64,000 nt of DNA, from positions 141,588,181 to 141,652,180 of the forward strand of contig CM067369.1 of assembly GCA_034401795.1 (NCBI GenBank), in the 5' to 3' direction. Shown here in pieces: positions 19,735-31,110 of this stretch. Positions within the stretch are counted from its first letter, which is position 1. Each line of letters opens with the position of its first letter. Below the pieces are notes generated by a model. It did not search any database and was not told where the DNA came from. It saw only the letters and a program-made list of their open reading frames with translations. The DNA comes from Chaetoderma sp. LZ-2023a (Eukaryota; Mollusca; Caudofoveata; Chaetodermatida; Chaetodermatidae). The translations under genes were made by a program, and so were the position numbers.

Positions 19735-19960
19735 AACAAACTGTTGTATATTTTGAACATAACTGGATTGGAAGACATTGCTGCCTAAGGCAGCAACGTC
19801 TTTCAATCCAATTATGTGCAAAATATGTAACAGAATAGTTCTTACATCACGCTCAAAATAATACTAATTAGCATGTGTCTTGGCTGTTGCTTTTGTTTTT
19901 GTAAACATGATAGATAATTTATGATCTTCACTGTAGCGTGTTTTCTCTGTGATCAGTTTA
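19735..19960 (+). mobile_element. HP2 hairpin MITE
   Basis: The hairpin begins CTGTTGTATATTTTGAACAT and contains GGATTGGAAGACATTGCTG and its inverted arm. The flank TTCTTACATCACGCTCAAAA marks the family. HP2 shares the outer hairpin arm with HP1 but has a different core and flanks, and lacks TGACGTCA sites. Confidence 0.7.
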
Positions 19961-20256
19961 CTTATGAAAGCAAAGAAGTCTAGTTTAGTTTAGATGTTTA
20001 GTTACAGTTAATAACTGCTGAATATTTTGCTGGCGACTCGGAACTACAGTTAATGTGTAGGCTATGTTCGTTGTCCTGTCAATGGATCGATCGATTAAAT
20101 ATCTGACGTCATAATACGTCACGCGTCAGCTGGCGTCACAATCCAAATGACGAATCAATCATATGACGAAGTAAAATCCTTTACGAAGGTGTCAATATTC
20201 CGTCAAAATATTGTAGGCCACGACTTGTTGTAGGCATATGTCTTTGATGAATTTAC

Positions 20257-20638
20257 AATGACCCTTTCCAGAGTAATGGCGTCATATGACGTCATAATCA
20301 GATAAGCGGCGTGTATGATGCCGTCATAATCATTACGTCATAAATTATTATATAGTTTTAACTCTTAATAGTTCGACACGTTGTACGAATTGCATGTCTC
20401 TACTATTTAATAAACATACCGTTGAATATTTTGAAACTAATTTGACTGGATGCTGTTGCTGCATAGGCAGCAACAGCGCCAAGTAAAATTAGTTTCGAAA
20501 TATGTAATAACTTACCTGTATAGTTTTCTGGAAATTGATAGTCAGGAGTTCAGAGGTCGACCGATCCCAACACCAGCGAGGTGTGGGTGGGGATTAGCTA
20601 GAGATGGGCGGGGCATAACTAAAATGGAATCGTCCATT
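20257..20638 (+). mobile_element. HP1 MITE, full reference copy
   Basis: Shows the family plan clearly. The left end is AATGACCCTTTCCAGAG. GTCATATGACGTCATAAT and other CRE-like sites follow, then GTTGTACGAATTGCATGTC. The hairpin (about 20422-20510) has arms TTGAATATTTTGAAACTAAT and a GCTGTTGCTGC core. After it come TTACCTGTATAGTTTTCTGG, a GATCGACCGATCCC-type palindrome, GGTGTGGGTGG and GATGGGCGGGGCATAACT, with right end GTCCATTG. Terminal inverted repeat consensus over copies is near AATGGACCTTTCCAG. It has no ORF and is non-autonomous. The transposase family is not assignable, because the target duplication cannot be fixed by eye. Confidence 0.85.
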
Positions 20639-20810
20639 GAATAAACATTCTGTTGAGTATTTTGAAGCTAATTTGACTGGGAGCTGTTGCTACCATAGGT
20701 AACGAGTTTCAAATTAGTTTCAAAATAATAGCTTACCTGTATAGTTACGTTAAAATTTAGATTCTAGGAATTCAGGTATCAAAGCTTAGCTAGAAATTGG
20801 TCCTTTTACT
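20639..20810 (+). mobile_element. HP1 MITE, truncated copy abutting a full one
   Basis: Starts at the hairpin, with no left side, directly after the previous copy's end, and runs to AGCTTAGCTAGAAATTGGTC. Confidence 0.6.
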
Positions 20811-20813
20811 GGT

Positions 20814-21010
20814 CTGTCGGCCTGTCAGTCTGTCGGTCAGTCTGTCGGTCGGTCGCTATGTCAGTCGGTCTGCCTGTCAGACTATCAGTTGGTCTCTCGG
20901 TCTGTCGGTCAGGTCTGTCGGTCAGGTCTGTCGGTCGGTCCGTCGGTCTGTCTGTTGGTCGGTCTGTTGGTCAGTCTGTTGGTCTGTCGGTCGGTCTGTC
21001 GGTCTGATTC
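20814..21010. repeat. Degenerate (TCTGTCGG)n minisatellite
   Basis: TCTGTCGGTCGG-type words repeated with variation. An outlying patch is at 21282-21300. Confidence 0.9.
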
Positions 21011-22587
21011 GATCGGTCTTAAAATTGTTCGACAATTCTAACAAAATTGGCTATGTCACAGCTACGGCATGTCACCACATGTGTTACTCATCCTGAGTAT
21101 GAAACACCCAATCAGAATTTTCCTCATAGCAATCAATATTGGTAAGTTAAATCCGTCAATTTATAAAGGAACATTTTGTATGACAACGTGGGTAATTCTT
21201 TAGCATCTCAAATAGGCATGTAACTGTTAAGATAGCTATTGGTTCGGGTTATGTAATTTTGCTCGTTGACTCTTTAGTCTGTCTGTCGGTCTGTCAGTGA
21301 GGTTGTGCTATGTCAGTCTTTTTTTTACATTTCTGACAAAGCTGCCCAAGTCGCACCTATAGGACAATATCTTTCACTCGCCTCGCTACGCGCAAGATCA
21401 AAGGCAAGCATACATCGCTTCTTGTTGCTGTTCTTATTCTAAAAGACATTTTAATAACTCTATTAGATGGATCGTCTCCAAACTTTGGTGGAAGTTTGTC
21501 GGCGGGGTTCCAAACACGTATTTGGGATCAAAAGCAAAAACGCAACAGCAGCAGCTTTCAGCATTGTTTAAAAATATACATTTTGACGCATTTTCCCATT
21601 AACTCTGGGTCTACGGGATCTTCTCCAAACCTGGGCGGCAGTTTGTCGGTTGGGTGTCGAAGACGTGTGTCGAATTTGGGGTCAACAGTTAAAACACAAC
21701 AGCAATAGCTTTCAGCAACATTGTTTCCAAAATAGACACTCTTTACCTCACGGTGTCACCATTGAAAAAAATATATTAGACGATCCATTCATTGCGCGCA
21801 GCTCAAAACTCTTAAAAGTGTTATAAGCCTTGTTTGTGAGCAAAACGTTATCTAAACTACAGTTGTGTTAAACCTTCATGAATTTTGTTTATTCCACCAG
21901 TTTTGATGAAAAACATCCGCATGTGGTTTCTAGGGTCGCTAGGTGTTAGGAACTTTGTTCAAAATAGATCATGGATCGATAAATATAGTCACAAACCATC
22001 TTCACAGGAAAGCTCAGGTGAGCACTTTTGCGCTCATTCATACATTTCCGAAAAGGCAGTTGGAGTATGTCCTCTTGACATAGTACGGAAAAGTATTACG
22101 ATATTTTGATAGTTTGGCATTAGAAGGCATGACATATATGCAATCTCTGTATATAATTTGAATAATATTGAACCTTGCCTTTCAACTTTACCATGTAATA
22201 GTAATTACATTCAGCGAAATTTGAGTCAAATTATTTAAACAATTAAAACCAGAATGACCAAATACGTAACGCTAATCAACAATGTCAGACGATCCTGTCA
22301 AATTAGCTTCAAGAAGAAGAAGTTATTGTTTTGATTGGCGTCTATCGAGTCCCTGATTCCAGGTCCCATTCATGTCATATCTAGGCTGGTGTTTCGGTCT
22401 ATTATTGCTAGTTTTTACACCGGTACCCATTTATACTCCTCTGTGGAGAGAGGCAATGAGGAGTGAAGGAGATTGCCTATGTTTCCACCCGATCGCTTGA
22501 CAATCGAGCGAGATTTGGTCAAATTAGCTTCATATTCTTCAACAGTTTTCCTGTATGCTTGTCTAAATATAGAATTCGTATCAATAG
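21011..22587. other. No gene seen
   Basis: Two related stretches at about 21470-21560 and 21610-21720 (CTCCAAACTTTGGTGGAAGTTT against CTCCAAACCTGGGCGGCAGT, both ending in AAAACGCAACAGCAGCAG-like text) form a diverged direct repeat about 150 bp apart. Otherwise unremarkable. Confidence 0.45.
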
Positions 22588-22945
22588 ATATTCCCCGTCC
22601 ATTCCTACCAAAGTCCCGCCCACTACGTATGCGTGTTTGATTCGATTTTAACACCATTAACTCTGAAGTTTCAGAATCCTTAATAATATGTACGGTCTTG
22701 AATATTTTGGAAACTAATTAGACCCGGAGCTGTTGTTGCTGTTGAAATTAGTTTCAAAATATAAACAGGATGTTTATCAAATTGTATATCCGCCAGAAAC
22801 ATGCAATTCAAACGGCTATTGACGTATGTTTGCCACTTTCATGCCGGACCTAAATGAAGTTGATCATAAGTTGTAACGTCAGGTTACAGGTGACGTTTTA
22901 ATGACGTCAGATACTCGAGTGGCAGATCGGATCACTCATTTGGGA
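22588..22945 (-). mobile_element. HP1 MITE, diverged copy
   Basis: GTCCATTCCTACCAAAGTCC, a degenerate hairpin (CTTGAATATTTTGGAAACTA to GAAATTAGTTTCAAAATAT) and TGACGTTTTAATGACGTCAG. Older-looking than most copies. Confidence 0.5.
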
Positions 22946-23724
22946 TTCTGGAACTTCAGATTTCAAAAGATTAAACTTTCATTACATTTATTTTGGAATT
23001 TACATACTATAAAATCTGACTAATGTACAATTCTATGGCCTGCAGACGTTCATGAAGAATGCTTGCAGAATAATTTGTCTGAAAGTTGCTGCCACCAATA
23101 CACACACCAACATGCAATCAAATTGTTTTCAAATAAGCAGCACACTTTTATTACATTTACAGGTATTTCCTTAATATCAGGTTTCACGAAAAGAATGCTT
23201 GACAGCTTTAGAGCTAATACCAATATATAGATCGTCGACATACACGTTTCTATGGAAACATAATTACTGTCCTTAATTAATATAAGATTGTTTAATTAGC
23301 ATCATCGATTGGTGCCTATATCTATTGAGCTATCCATTCTACTCCCAAATAGTAAGTTTTTGCGAGCCATGATATCCGTCCTTCAGGCTGTCGTTCTCAA
23401 TATACACAGATTGTCAGTGAGATTTGTGTGTCGGAATTTGATCTAGAACCTTGTGAATACCACATATATTTATTGAATTTGTGTCTACAATTTGAGGTAG
23501 ATTCGTCGGTCGAATGTTGTGGCATCATTTGTTGAATCAAACATAGTTATTATCATCATACGGATACTGAGAGCATGTGGTGAGTATGTATGCATTTTAG
23601 TTAACCATATCAACGACAAAACCCTGATAAAATACATTTTGTAATAATCAAATTCTGGTAACGATGGTTTCCAGTCGTTTTAATCCCAAGATATTAAACA
23701 ACTTTTATGTATGTTACCCTCCTA
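22946..23724. other. No gene seen
   Basis: AT-rich. A possible degraded hairpin remnant at 23085-23145 (GTTGCTGCCACCAAT, CAATCAAATTGTTTTCAAAT). Confidence 0.4.
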
Positions 23725-24114
23725 ATTCACCTTTCCAGAGTACCCACCCATCATATGACGTCATAATGAACTGCGTGATGTGTACAATGACATCATAATG
23801 AATGACGCCGATAAGTACGTCACGAACGCATATTTGAAGACGGTCTATGCGTTGTTGTACAAATTGTTTGCTTTTACTATTTAATAAATATTCTGCTGAA
23901 TATTTTGAAACTAATTTTACTGGGCGCTGTTGCTGCCATAGGCAGCAACAGCACCCAGTCAAATTATTTACAAAATATTCAACAGCTTCCCTGTATAGTT
24001 TTCAGGAAATTGATAGCTAGGGCATTCGGGGATCGATCAACCCCAACACGGCGAGGTGTGGGTGGAGCTTAGCTAGTGATGGGCGGGGCATAGCTAAAAA
24101 TGGAAACGTCCATT
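23725..24114 (+). mobile_element. HP1 MITE, full copy with near-perfect hairpin
   Basis: TTCACCTTTCCAGAG to GGAAACGTCCATTG. Hairpin about 23892-23984 with core GCGCTGTTGCTGCC, ATA, GGCAGCAACAGCACC. It contains two TGACGTCA-like sites and lies about 110 bp before the expanded copy. Confidence 0.85.
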
Positions 24115-24220
24115 GGTATTCAGGAAACTTATTGTTGAAAGGGTTAAATGAAAAATAATCTCATTTTATCTTAACGCTTTGAACGCCAGATACCAACACA
24201 ATGAAAATCCTCCACGTTTT

Positions 24221-25373
24221 GCTAGATATTCTGTTGAGTATATTGAAACTAATTTGACGTAGATCTGCTGCCGTTGTTGTTGTTGCTGCTGCCGTTGTTG
24301 TTGTTGTTGTTGTTGTTGTTATTGTTGTTGTTGTTGCTGTTGCTGCCGTTGTTGTTGTTGCTGCTGCTGCCGTTGTTGTTGTTGTTGTTGTTGTTGTTGT
24401 TGCTGCTATTGTTGTTGCTGCTGCTGTTGTTGTTGTCCTTGCTGCTGCTATTGTTGTTGCTGCTGCTGTTGTTGTTGTTGTTGCTGCTGCCGTTGTTGTT
24501 GTTGTTGTTGCTGCTGCCGTTGTTGCTGTTGTTGTTGTTGTTGCTGTTGCTGCCGTTGTTGTTGTTGTTGCTGCTGCCGTTGTTGTTGTTGTTGTTGTTG
24601 TTGTTGTTGCTGCTGCTATTGTTGTTGCTGCTGCTGTTGTTGTTGTCCTTGCTGCTGCTATTGTTGTTGCTGCTGCTGTTGTTGTTGTTGCTGCTGCCGT
24701 TGTTGTTGTTGCTGCTGCTATTGTTGTTGCTGCTGCTGTTGTTGTTGTTGCTGTTGCCGTTGTTGTTGTTGCTGCTGCCGTTGTTGTTGTTGTTGTTGCT
24801 GCTGCTGCTATTGTTGTTGCTGTTGCCGTTGTTGTTGTTGCTGCTGCCGTTGTTGTTGTTGCTGCTGCCGTTGTTGTTGCTGCTGCTATTGTTGTTGCTG
24901 TTGCCGTTGTTGTTGCTGCTGCCGTTGTTGTTGCTGCTGCTGCTGCCGTTGTTGTTGCTGCTGCCGTTGTTGCGGCTGCTACCGTTGCTGCTGCTGCTGC
25001 CGTTGTTTTTGCTGCTGCTGCCGTTGTTGCTGCTGCTGTTGTTGCTGCTACTGCTGTTGTTGTTACTGCTGCCGTTGTTGCTGCTGCTGCTGCCGTTGTT
25101 GTTGCTGCTGCTGCTGTTGTTGTTACTGCTGCCGTTGTTGCTGTTGCTGCTGCTGCTGCCGTTCTTGTTCCTGCTGCTGCTGTTGTTGCTGCTGCTGCCG
25201 TTGTTGCTGCTGCTGCCGTTGTTGCTGCTGCTGCTGCCGTTGTTGCTGCTGCTGCTGCCGTTGTTGTTGCTGCTGCTTCCGTTGTTGCTGCTGCTGCCGT
25301 TGTCGTTGCTGCTGCTGCCGTTGTTGCTGCTGCCGTTGTTGTTGCTGCTGCTGCCGTTGTTGCTGCTGCTGCC

Positions 25374-25407
<34 letters not shown>

Positions 25408-25413
25408 CTGCCG

Positions 25414-25454
<41 letters not shown>

Positions 25455-25510
25455 TGTGGCAGCAACACGTTGCTGTCAAATTAGTTTCAAAATGTTTATC
25501 TTAGCTTTGC
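24221..25510 (+). mobile_element. HP1 hairpin with a 1.2-kb trinucleotide expansion in its core
   Basis: The left arm (TCTGTTGAGTATATTGAAAC, 24229-24258) and right arm (CTGTCAAATTAGTTTCAAAA, 25473-25492) are the normal outer HP1 arms. Between them, in place of the usual GCTGTTGCTGCC core of about 40 bp, is a continuous CTG/TTG/CCG array. A GGCAGCAACACG remnant of the right core survives at 25458-25469. Confidence 0.85.
24264..25454. repeat. TTG/CTG/CCG trinucleotide array, 1.2 kb
   Basis: All units are three bases, so every frame stays open (poly-Leu, poly-Ala/Thr, poly-Gln/Arg) and no ORF here should be read as a gene. There is higher-order order: CCG recurs about every 18-30 bp as CCGTTGTTGTTGCTGCTG-type blocks. 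The 5' half is TTG-rich, the 3' half CTG-rich. Confidence 0.97.
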
Positions 25511-25651
25511 TGTTACCTAGAAATTGAGTTTGTGGGACGTCGGAGTTCAAAGGGTGGCCTATACATATGATAGAATATGTCATAGCTAAGCAATGCATGG
25601 TGAGTTTAGATTCATAATATGTTCTATTTTCTTGAAGTCACCTCGCAGCAC

Positions 25652-25892
25652 GTTTAATCTTTTAGCCATCAAATTTGTTCAAGAAAATTTAAATTTTCAT
25701 CATCGATAATGTCCATTTACAGACCAAGAGAAGACTATTTTTGAAGATTTACCACTGGAATGACTTGCACGGTTATCGAGCCAGTCATTCCAGTGGTAAA
25801 TCTTCAAAAAGTCTTCTCTTGGTCTGCAAATGGACATTTCTCAAGAAAACTGCAGACGCCACTTTTGGCTGATTTGAGTGTTAAAGGGTTAA
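25652..25892. mobile_element. PB palindromic MITE, piggyBac-like ends, full copy
   Basis: The arms run from TTTAATCTTTTAGCCATCAA to GAGTGTTAAAGGGTTAAC. The centre is a long palindrome: CCACTGGAATGACTTGCACG facing CGAGCCAGTCATTCCAGTGG. Other copies end TTAACCCTTTAACAC and GTGTTAAAGGGTTAA. A TTAA followed by CCCTTT is typical of piggyBac-type elements, whose target duplication is TTAA. There is no coding content. Confidence 0.75.
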
Positions 25893-26020
25893 CAGATTTA
25901 TGCTGTTACAACTGGAATTACCGAGCCAGTCATCCCAGTAAATGTTCAAATATAATCTCTTAGTTTGCAAATTGACATTTTCTATGATTTTCTATGAGCC
26001 AATTCTAGGATTAAATGGTT
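25893..26020 (+). mobile_element. PB MITE, diverged half copy
   Basis: AACTGGAATTACCGAGCCAG, CATCCCAGTAAATGTTCAAA and GGATTAAATGGTTA match the right half of PB. It lies directly after the full copy. Confidence 0.5.
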
Positions 26021-28045
26021 ACTATAACACAGTGGATCATGTAGACACTGGGCATGCATTCCGTCGTCTGCGTCTTCTGGTCTGATGGGAGATTAGCGCA
26101 TTCATCATGCCGACAGCTCAAATACACGCTGTGGACTGCAAATTCAAGATAATGCAAATAATGTATAATTGGTATTCTGTCGAATATTTGGTATATAATG
26201 TGACTGTTATTCTCTAGCACTCTCCGCGGTTCTTCCAGACCCACCCACGTAGACGTGTTATGGAAATGCTAGCCGTTAACCTTTTACATTAAACATTTAT
26301 TGATAGCCTAAATACAAATTTTAGGTTGGTTGATAATTAATATGGGATACTTCTACAGCATGACAGACTACATTACACTAGAAATACCAGGAGGTAGCAG
26401 ATCGTGCCAAAACGGACACATAGATCGAAAATATAACATCTCCTTAAAGATTTAAACGCAGAAATCTAAATATATCTGTTTCATAGAGTTCAACAAACTA
26501 AATATGTTGAAGCTAATTGGACGGAAAGGTGTTGCTTCGACTGCCTTCGAGACAGAAGACACAATATTCTATTTGTCTTGCATTGCAATGAAATACTGTA
26601 CAGAGTCCATGTAATCTGTAAAGGAATTGTGCCTTTTTCATAAGGGCATGAAACCTGACACACTTTTGTATCATATCTGTCTGAGGATTTTCAGATGTTG
26701 ACCAATTGCGAAACACACCCTATCGACCATGGTGAACATTTTGAAAACGCCATTACCAAAAAATCAATTTTCCTCAATATCTCCGCAATTTGAATTGATA
26801 CGACCATAAGTATGGCTTCTATCCATATGTTTATGGTCAAGGTTTACAATGGTGCCATTGGGAACAAGGTGCACTGTATATAATACACGGTAATATGAAA
26901 GTTAATGATGCCATTATCAAAAAAATATTTTATTCAGTATTTTCATCATATCTAAGTATATCGATGGTGGGTAGGCCTAGTTATCATACTTTGAAGGCAT
27001 TGTGAAACTTACCACCCCGTGTCTGCCAGACAATATATAGCAGCGAAGACAAAGCCGCTATTCTTCAGAAGATCTAAGGCTGTTCTCTCACTAGAAAGTT
27101 AATCGGGAATAACGTCATACTTCAGTATGACGTTATTCCGGATTAACTCCCTAGTGTGACCACGGCCTTAGTCTTCTTGATAGGATCGGAAATGTGTGTC
27201 TGACCGAGTAGTCATCCTGGCCCGTCGTCTTTGCCATACGAACACCATCTGTCACATCTTGGGCAGCAGGTTGTATCTAATTTCAGCAGGTACTTACACT
27301 CCTCCCTTAATGGATTAGCCAGGTTTTCAATCACTTCGACCAATGCTTTCTGTTGCTGAATAAATGTGGCATGTGTGCTTACTGACGCGTCACCTGGTCA
27401 GCCGTGTGTATGGAGTCCATTGTTGCTTCAAACTCTTAGATCATGCCAGCAAGTCAAACAAACAAGCATCATCTCCCTTTACAGATGTGTTGTATTTTTC
27501 GTGGGTGTGGTCAATTGCAATTTCTGAGAATACGTGTCACGTCTTCTGGACCATGAACTTACATTTATAGAGTTCATCAGCGATATCGGGATATGTCTCA
27601 TTGAGGCTGACCATGTCTCGCATATGAATTTGGAGCCGGTGTGCATAATTAGTGTGGTCCAAGCTGAAGAACTATGGTGCAATCTTCGGTAGACAGGCTG
27701 TAGAGTTAAAAGTCGGCCTCTCGTCGTGATCGTAGAAATGACAAGAAGATATTGATGCAATGTAGTATACCAGGACAGAAACTGGGCATTTTCATCATTC
27801 ATCTTCTCACTCTAGCTTTCAATCGTATCAGGCTGAGTACATATTGCTACACCCACAATGTACTGATTATAAGTCTTCCTCAGCAAGATGAAGTGGTTGC
27901 TGGCAGTTATCTTATGTACGTGTCTGGTGCCAGTGATGTGCACGGATTTCAGGAAAGAGTTTGCAGTCCCTGGAGGAGAATAACATGTGAGATTCGATGG
28001 CTATCACAAGAAGAATGCCGTGTGTCACATAACGGATAACGTCTT
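26021..28045. other. No gene seen apart from one palindrome
   Basis: Two kb of AT-rich sequence. Short ORFs (for example 27479-27802 minus and 27752-28039 plus) overlap each other and have no recognisable domain or splice context. Confidence 0.45.
27074..27171. mobile_element. 98-bp palindromic MITE
   Basis: CTAAGGCTGTTCTCTCACTA faces TAGTGTGACCACGGCCTTAG, and GGGAATAACGTCATACT faces AGTATGACGTTATTCC, with a two-base loop. The ends GGCCGTGGTCACACTAG recall MITE termini I remember from other invertebrates (unverified). Confidence 0.7.
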
Positions 28046-28195
28046 GTCACTGTCTTCCAATCCAATTATATTCAAAATATTCAACAGAACATGTCTTACA
28101 TCATGTTCAAAATTGTACTAACTAATGCGTTCTCTTTTTGTTTTGGAAATATATTAGCTTATTTATGAGCTGTACTGTAGAAACTAGAGACATGT
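28046..28195 (+). mobile_element. HP2 MITE, half copy
   Basis: GTCTTCCAATCCAATTATAT, one hairpin arm, then TGTCTTACATCATGTTCAAA and the TTTTTGTTTTGGAAATAT flank of the family. Confidence 0.6.
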
Positions 28196-29740
28196 CGCAC
28201 GATTAAGGATATACAAGTGCTAATGCAATGCTGATGTCGGATGACGCGTGCCAGACATACGTGTCTATTCATTTGGCCTTCACATCTCAGGCCAAAGGAT
28301 TTATGGCGCGATTCGTCTTTTGTGGGAGGACGTCTCTCCTAGCTTCATTGTTCAGTTCAGTAACCATAATTGGCCAATTACGTCTGGAACAACTCGAGAT
28401 AAAGAGAATACAAATGACGGGCACGTGGTTTCGCGGTATAATACACCTATAGTGCGTTATCGTCCTTGCGACATCTAGCAAAAACCTTCCAAAACTGGCT
28501 AAATTAAAATTTTACTTCTCTCAGTCCAGACACAGTTTCTCACATACTCTCATTAGTAGCAAAATTCCCCATACGCATTGAAGCTAATTATTCACGAATT
28601 TATCTCGCGGTAAATGTACAAGTTTCCAGGATAGGAATCACGTAGAAATCACCTACCGGATGACCGCGTCCTTCTAGTGGTTGATGGACAGCTTGACAGA
28701 CTTTTTGTTCCTCAAATAAATAAGCAGCGTATTTTCCCAGATATTCTTGGTTTCAATACGTGTATATGAGTGCGCGGTAGTCTACTTGAGGATGCGCGTG
28801 AGCTTGCGAGGGCACACGTGCATGTCTCAGAAGAGGTGGGGTGGGGTGGGGTGTATCTAGCGCTTGTATCTGTTTTATTGCAACTTGTAGACACATTTTA
28901 CCAAAACGCTTGAGAGAAGACAGTGACCCAGGGGTGTAGGAAGGTACTTTGACCTGGGGACGAGGGGTCCTAAACTATGGGTGGGGCCAAAAACTAGGTG
29001 AGCGCTATGATATACACTATGGAAGAGGGAAACCTGGGGTTGCTATCGACACCCCCCCCCTTGCGCCCCCATCACCCCCAGTTCCTATACGACTATGGGT
29101 GTGTTCACTTTGGGTAAAGTATTGCTGGTGTTTTAAACGTCACCAACGTTCAGCAAAAATAATTCTTTCACTGAAAGTCCTATAACATTATACCATAATT
29201 GGATACCCACATTTTCGTGCGTTCTTCCGCGCTCATAGTAGGCCCTATGCGTTACTTCTGCCCCATATGCAAAATATGTATAGCAAACAACGTTCACCCG
29301 TGTACGGTTAATTTCAACCAGTTTACAGATCCTTGCCCAAGCGCATAAAATCAGGTTAGGTTCTATAATGTATAGTTCATGTAATAACTTTTCAAGAATT
29401 TATTTGCATTTTTGTTGCTAATTAAAGGACGTTGTATCAAATGGCTAATAATAATTATGATAAACGTAATAATAACATCAATAATATTATGAGGCTAAAT
29501 TTAAAGTAGACAATTTGATTTTCTTGGTTTGATAATGGAAGTAATTACTCTCATCAACATCTCTCAAGTTCCATTAACAACGTCTTCGAAATGAAGACCA
29601 TTTCAACTACTATATGCTCATACTGAACTGAATGTTACTGAATGCAATGCCTTACATTCAGTAGGGAAACTAAAGGCGTGTAAGCAGAGGGAATCCGTGA
29701 ATCGCTGATAATCATTGAAAGTTCAAAGGTGAAAAGTCTA
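28196..29740. other. No gene seen; possible hAT-like MITE at 28931-29092
   Basis: A weak candidate element starts CAGGGGTGTAGGAAGGTACT and may end with an inverted CAGTTCCTATACGACTATG. A similar end, inverted, occurs at about 54645-54688. CAGGGGTGTAGGAA-type ends are usual for hAT elements, but I cannot match an 8-bp duplication. The rest is AT-rich without coding signal. Confidence 0.35.
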
Positions 29741-29744
29741 GCAC

Positions 29745-29965
29745 CACTCCACGTTGTAAAACAAGCGCGGTACAGCTCGTAAATAATTTAATGCGTTTAT
29801 AAGCAAAAAAAATTTTAACACGATGTAAGAAATGTTTTGTTGAATATTTTGAACATAATGGGATTGGAAGACATTGCTCCCTTCTTCCAATCCAATTAGG
29901 TTTCAACCAGCACATTTTAATTTTGTTTTGGGAACCAGTTTCTGAGTGGTACTGTATCTAGCAGG
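29745..29965 (+). mobile_element. HP2 MITE, full copy
   Basis: CGGTACAGCTCGTAAATAAT, AACACGATGTAAGAAATG, the hairpin (TTGTTGAATATTTTGAACAT, then GGATTGGAAGACATTGCTC) and the TTTTGTTTTGGGAACC flank. Confidence 0.7.
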
Positions 29966-30754
29966 TGTATTGAAGCGCCATCAATTCGCGTTGCAAAGCA
30001 CGCATGTAGCAGGTGTAACGAGGCGAAATTAATACGTCCGTGTTAATGAACATTCGTGAATCCATCATAGATGCACATACCATATGTGTGTATTTCTTAC
30101 TAGCTGTGTTTCCAGTCACTCCTCTTCGAAAGACCATCTGCCTGTTGAGCGAAAATAGGCTGCTTCTTTCAGACAGGAAGAGGTCTGATATAGTGGTCAC
30201 TGGTCAGCGCTTAGGACTAGGCCTAATTAATTTTTAGCCCGTATTTCCCATTATTTCTTATATATACGGGGAGTCAATGAATGGTCAAGAAGATGCTAAT
30301 TATAAAATTAACAAATTTTTTTTTTTAAACCAAGTTGACTGCAGAATTCGCCACCGTATCGCAAAGAATAGTATTCGTTTACAATGACTGACGGGATACA
30401 TCAAAGCAGAGCGTGCGCGCTATAATACATTAAATGCTGTGGGTTGGTCGATAATTGATTTTTAAACTAAAAACAAGTTTGGTAGCCATTTTCTTTCTTT
30501 CACGCAGCTTCCATAGGGCTAGGTGACGCCGCTTGAGGATGAGATATGCCACATTCTTGGACAGTGGTATTGAATCACTAGTTTCTCTGGTGCCACTTCC
30601 ATAGGTTAGTTTAACCTGTCTTGTGTCAACATCGCATCAAAGCGCTCAAAATTCTACTTGATATATCAATTAAACATTTTGATGGTCAGTATTTTTCAAG
30701 ATATTTTAATTTTAGAAGAGTATTTTTGTAAATGTACTGCTGAATTTTCTTTTT
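29966..30754. other. No gene seen
   Basis: AT-rich. Short ORFs only; no repeat match to the rest of the window that I can see. Confidence 0.45.
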
Positions 30755-31110
30755 TGCCGGCTTGACAATTAATGGGGTAATGGTAAAGAGAATTTAGGAT
30801 TTTACTTAGCCAGTGTCTATCTGCAGGCCGAGAGAGGAATATTTTTGAAAATTTACCACTAGAATGACTGGCTCGGTATTTTTCAAAAATAGTCTTCTCT
30901 AGGCCTTTCAAATAGGCATGTTTTGCTGGCTTGACCATTAAAGGGGTAATGGTAAAGAATATAAGTTTTTACTTAACCAGTGTCTATCGGTTACCGAGCC
31001 AGTCATTCTAGTGGTAAATATTCAAAATACTCTTCTCTAGGCCTTTCAAATAGCCATGGCTGAAGACCACTGCAAAGTTGTTTTGGTCAGTTTGACCATT
31101 AAAGGGTTAA
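30755..31110. mobile_element. PB MITE, compound copy with an internal tandem duplication
   Basis: A PB palindrome followed by a second right half. The unit GGTAATGGTAAAGA...TTTACTTARCCAGTGTCTAT occurs at about 30777-30822 and 30944-30989, giving a direct duplication of about 165 bp. It ends CATTAAAGGGTTAA. Confidence 0.6.

Noticed and set aside
24264-25454. CRISPR or other spaced-repeat array
   Set aside because: Units are contiguous trinucleotides with no spacers, in an animal genome. No regularly spaced direct repeat with unique spacers occurs anywhere in the window.
24161-25527. ORFs of over 400 codons on both strands (poly-Leu, poly-Ala/Thr, poly-Gln)
   Set aside because: A pure three-base repeat keeps all frames open. 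The composition follows the repeat, not a gene.
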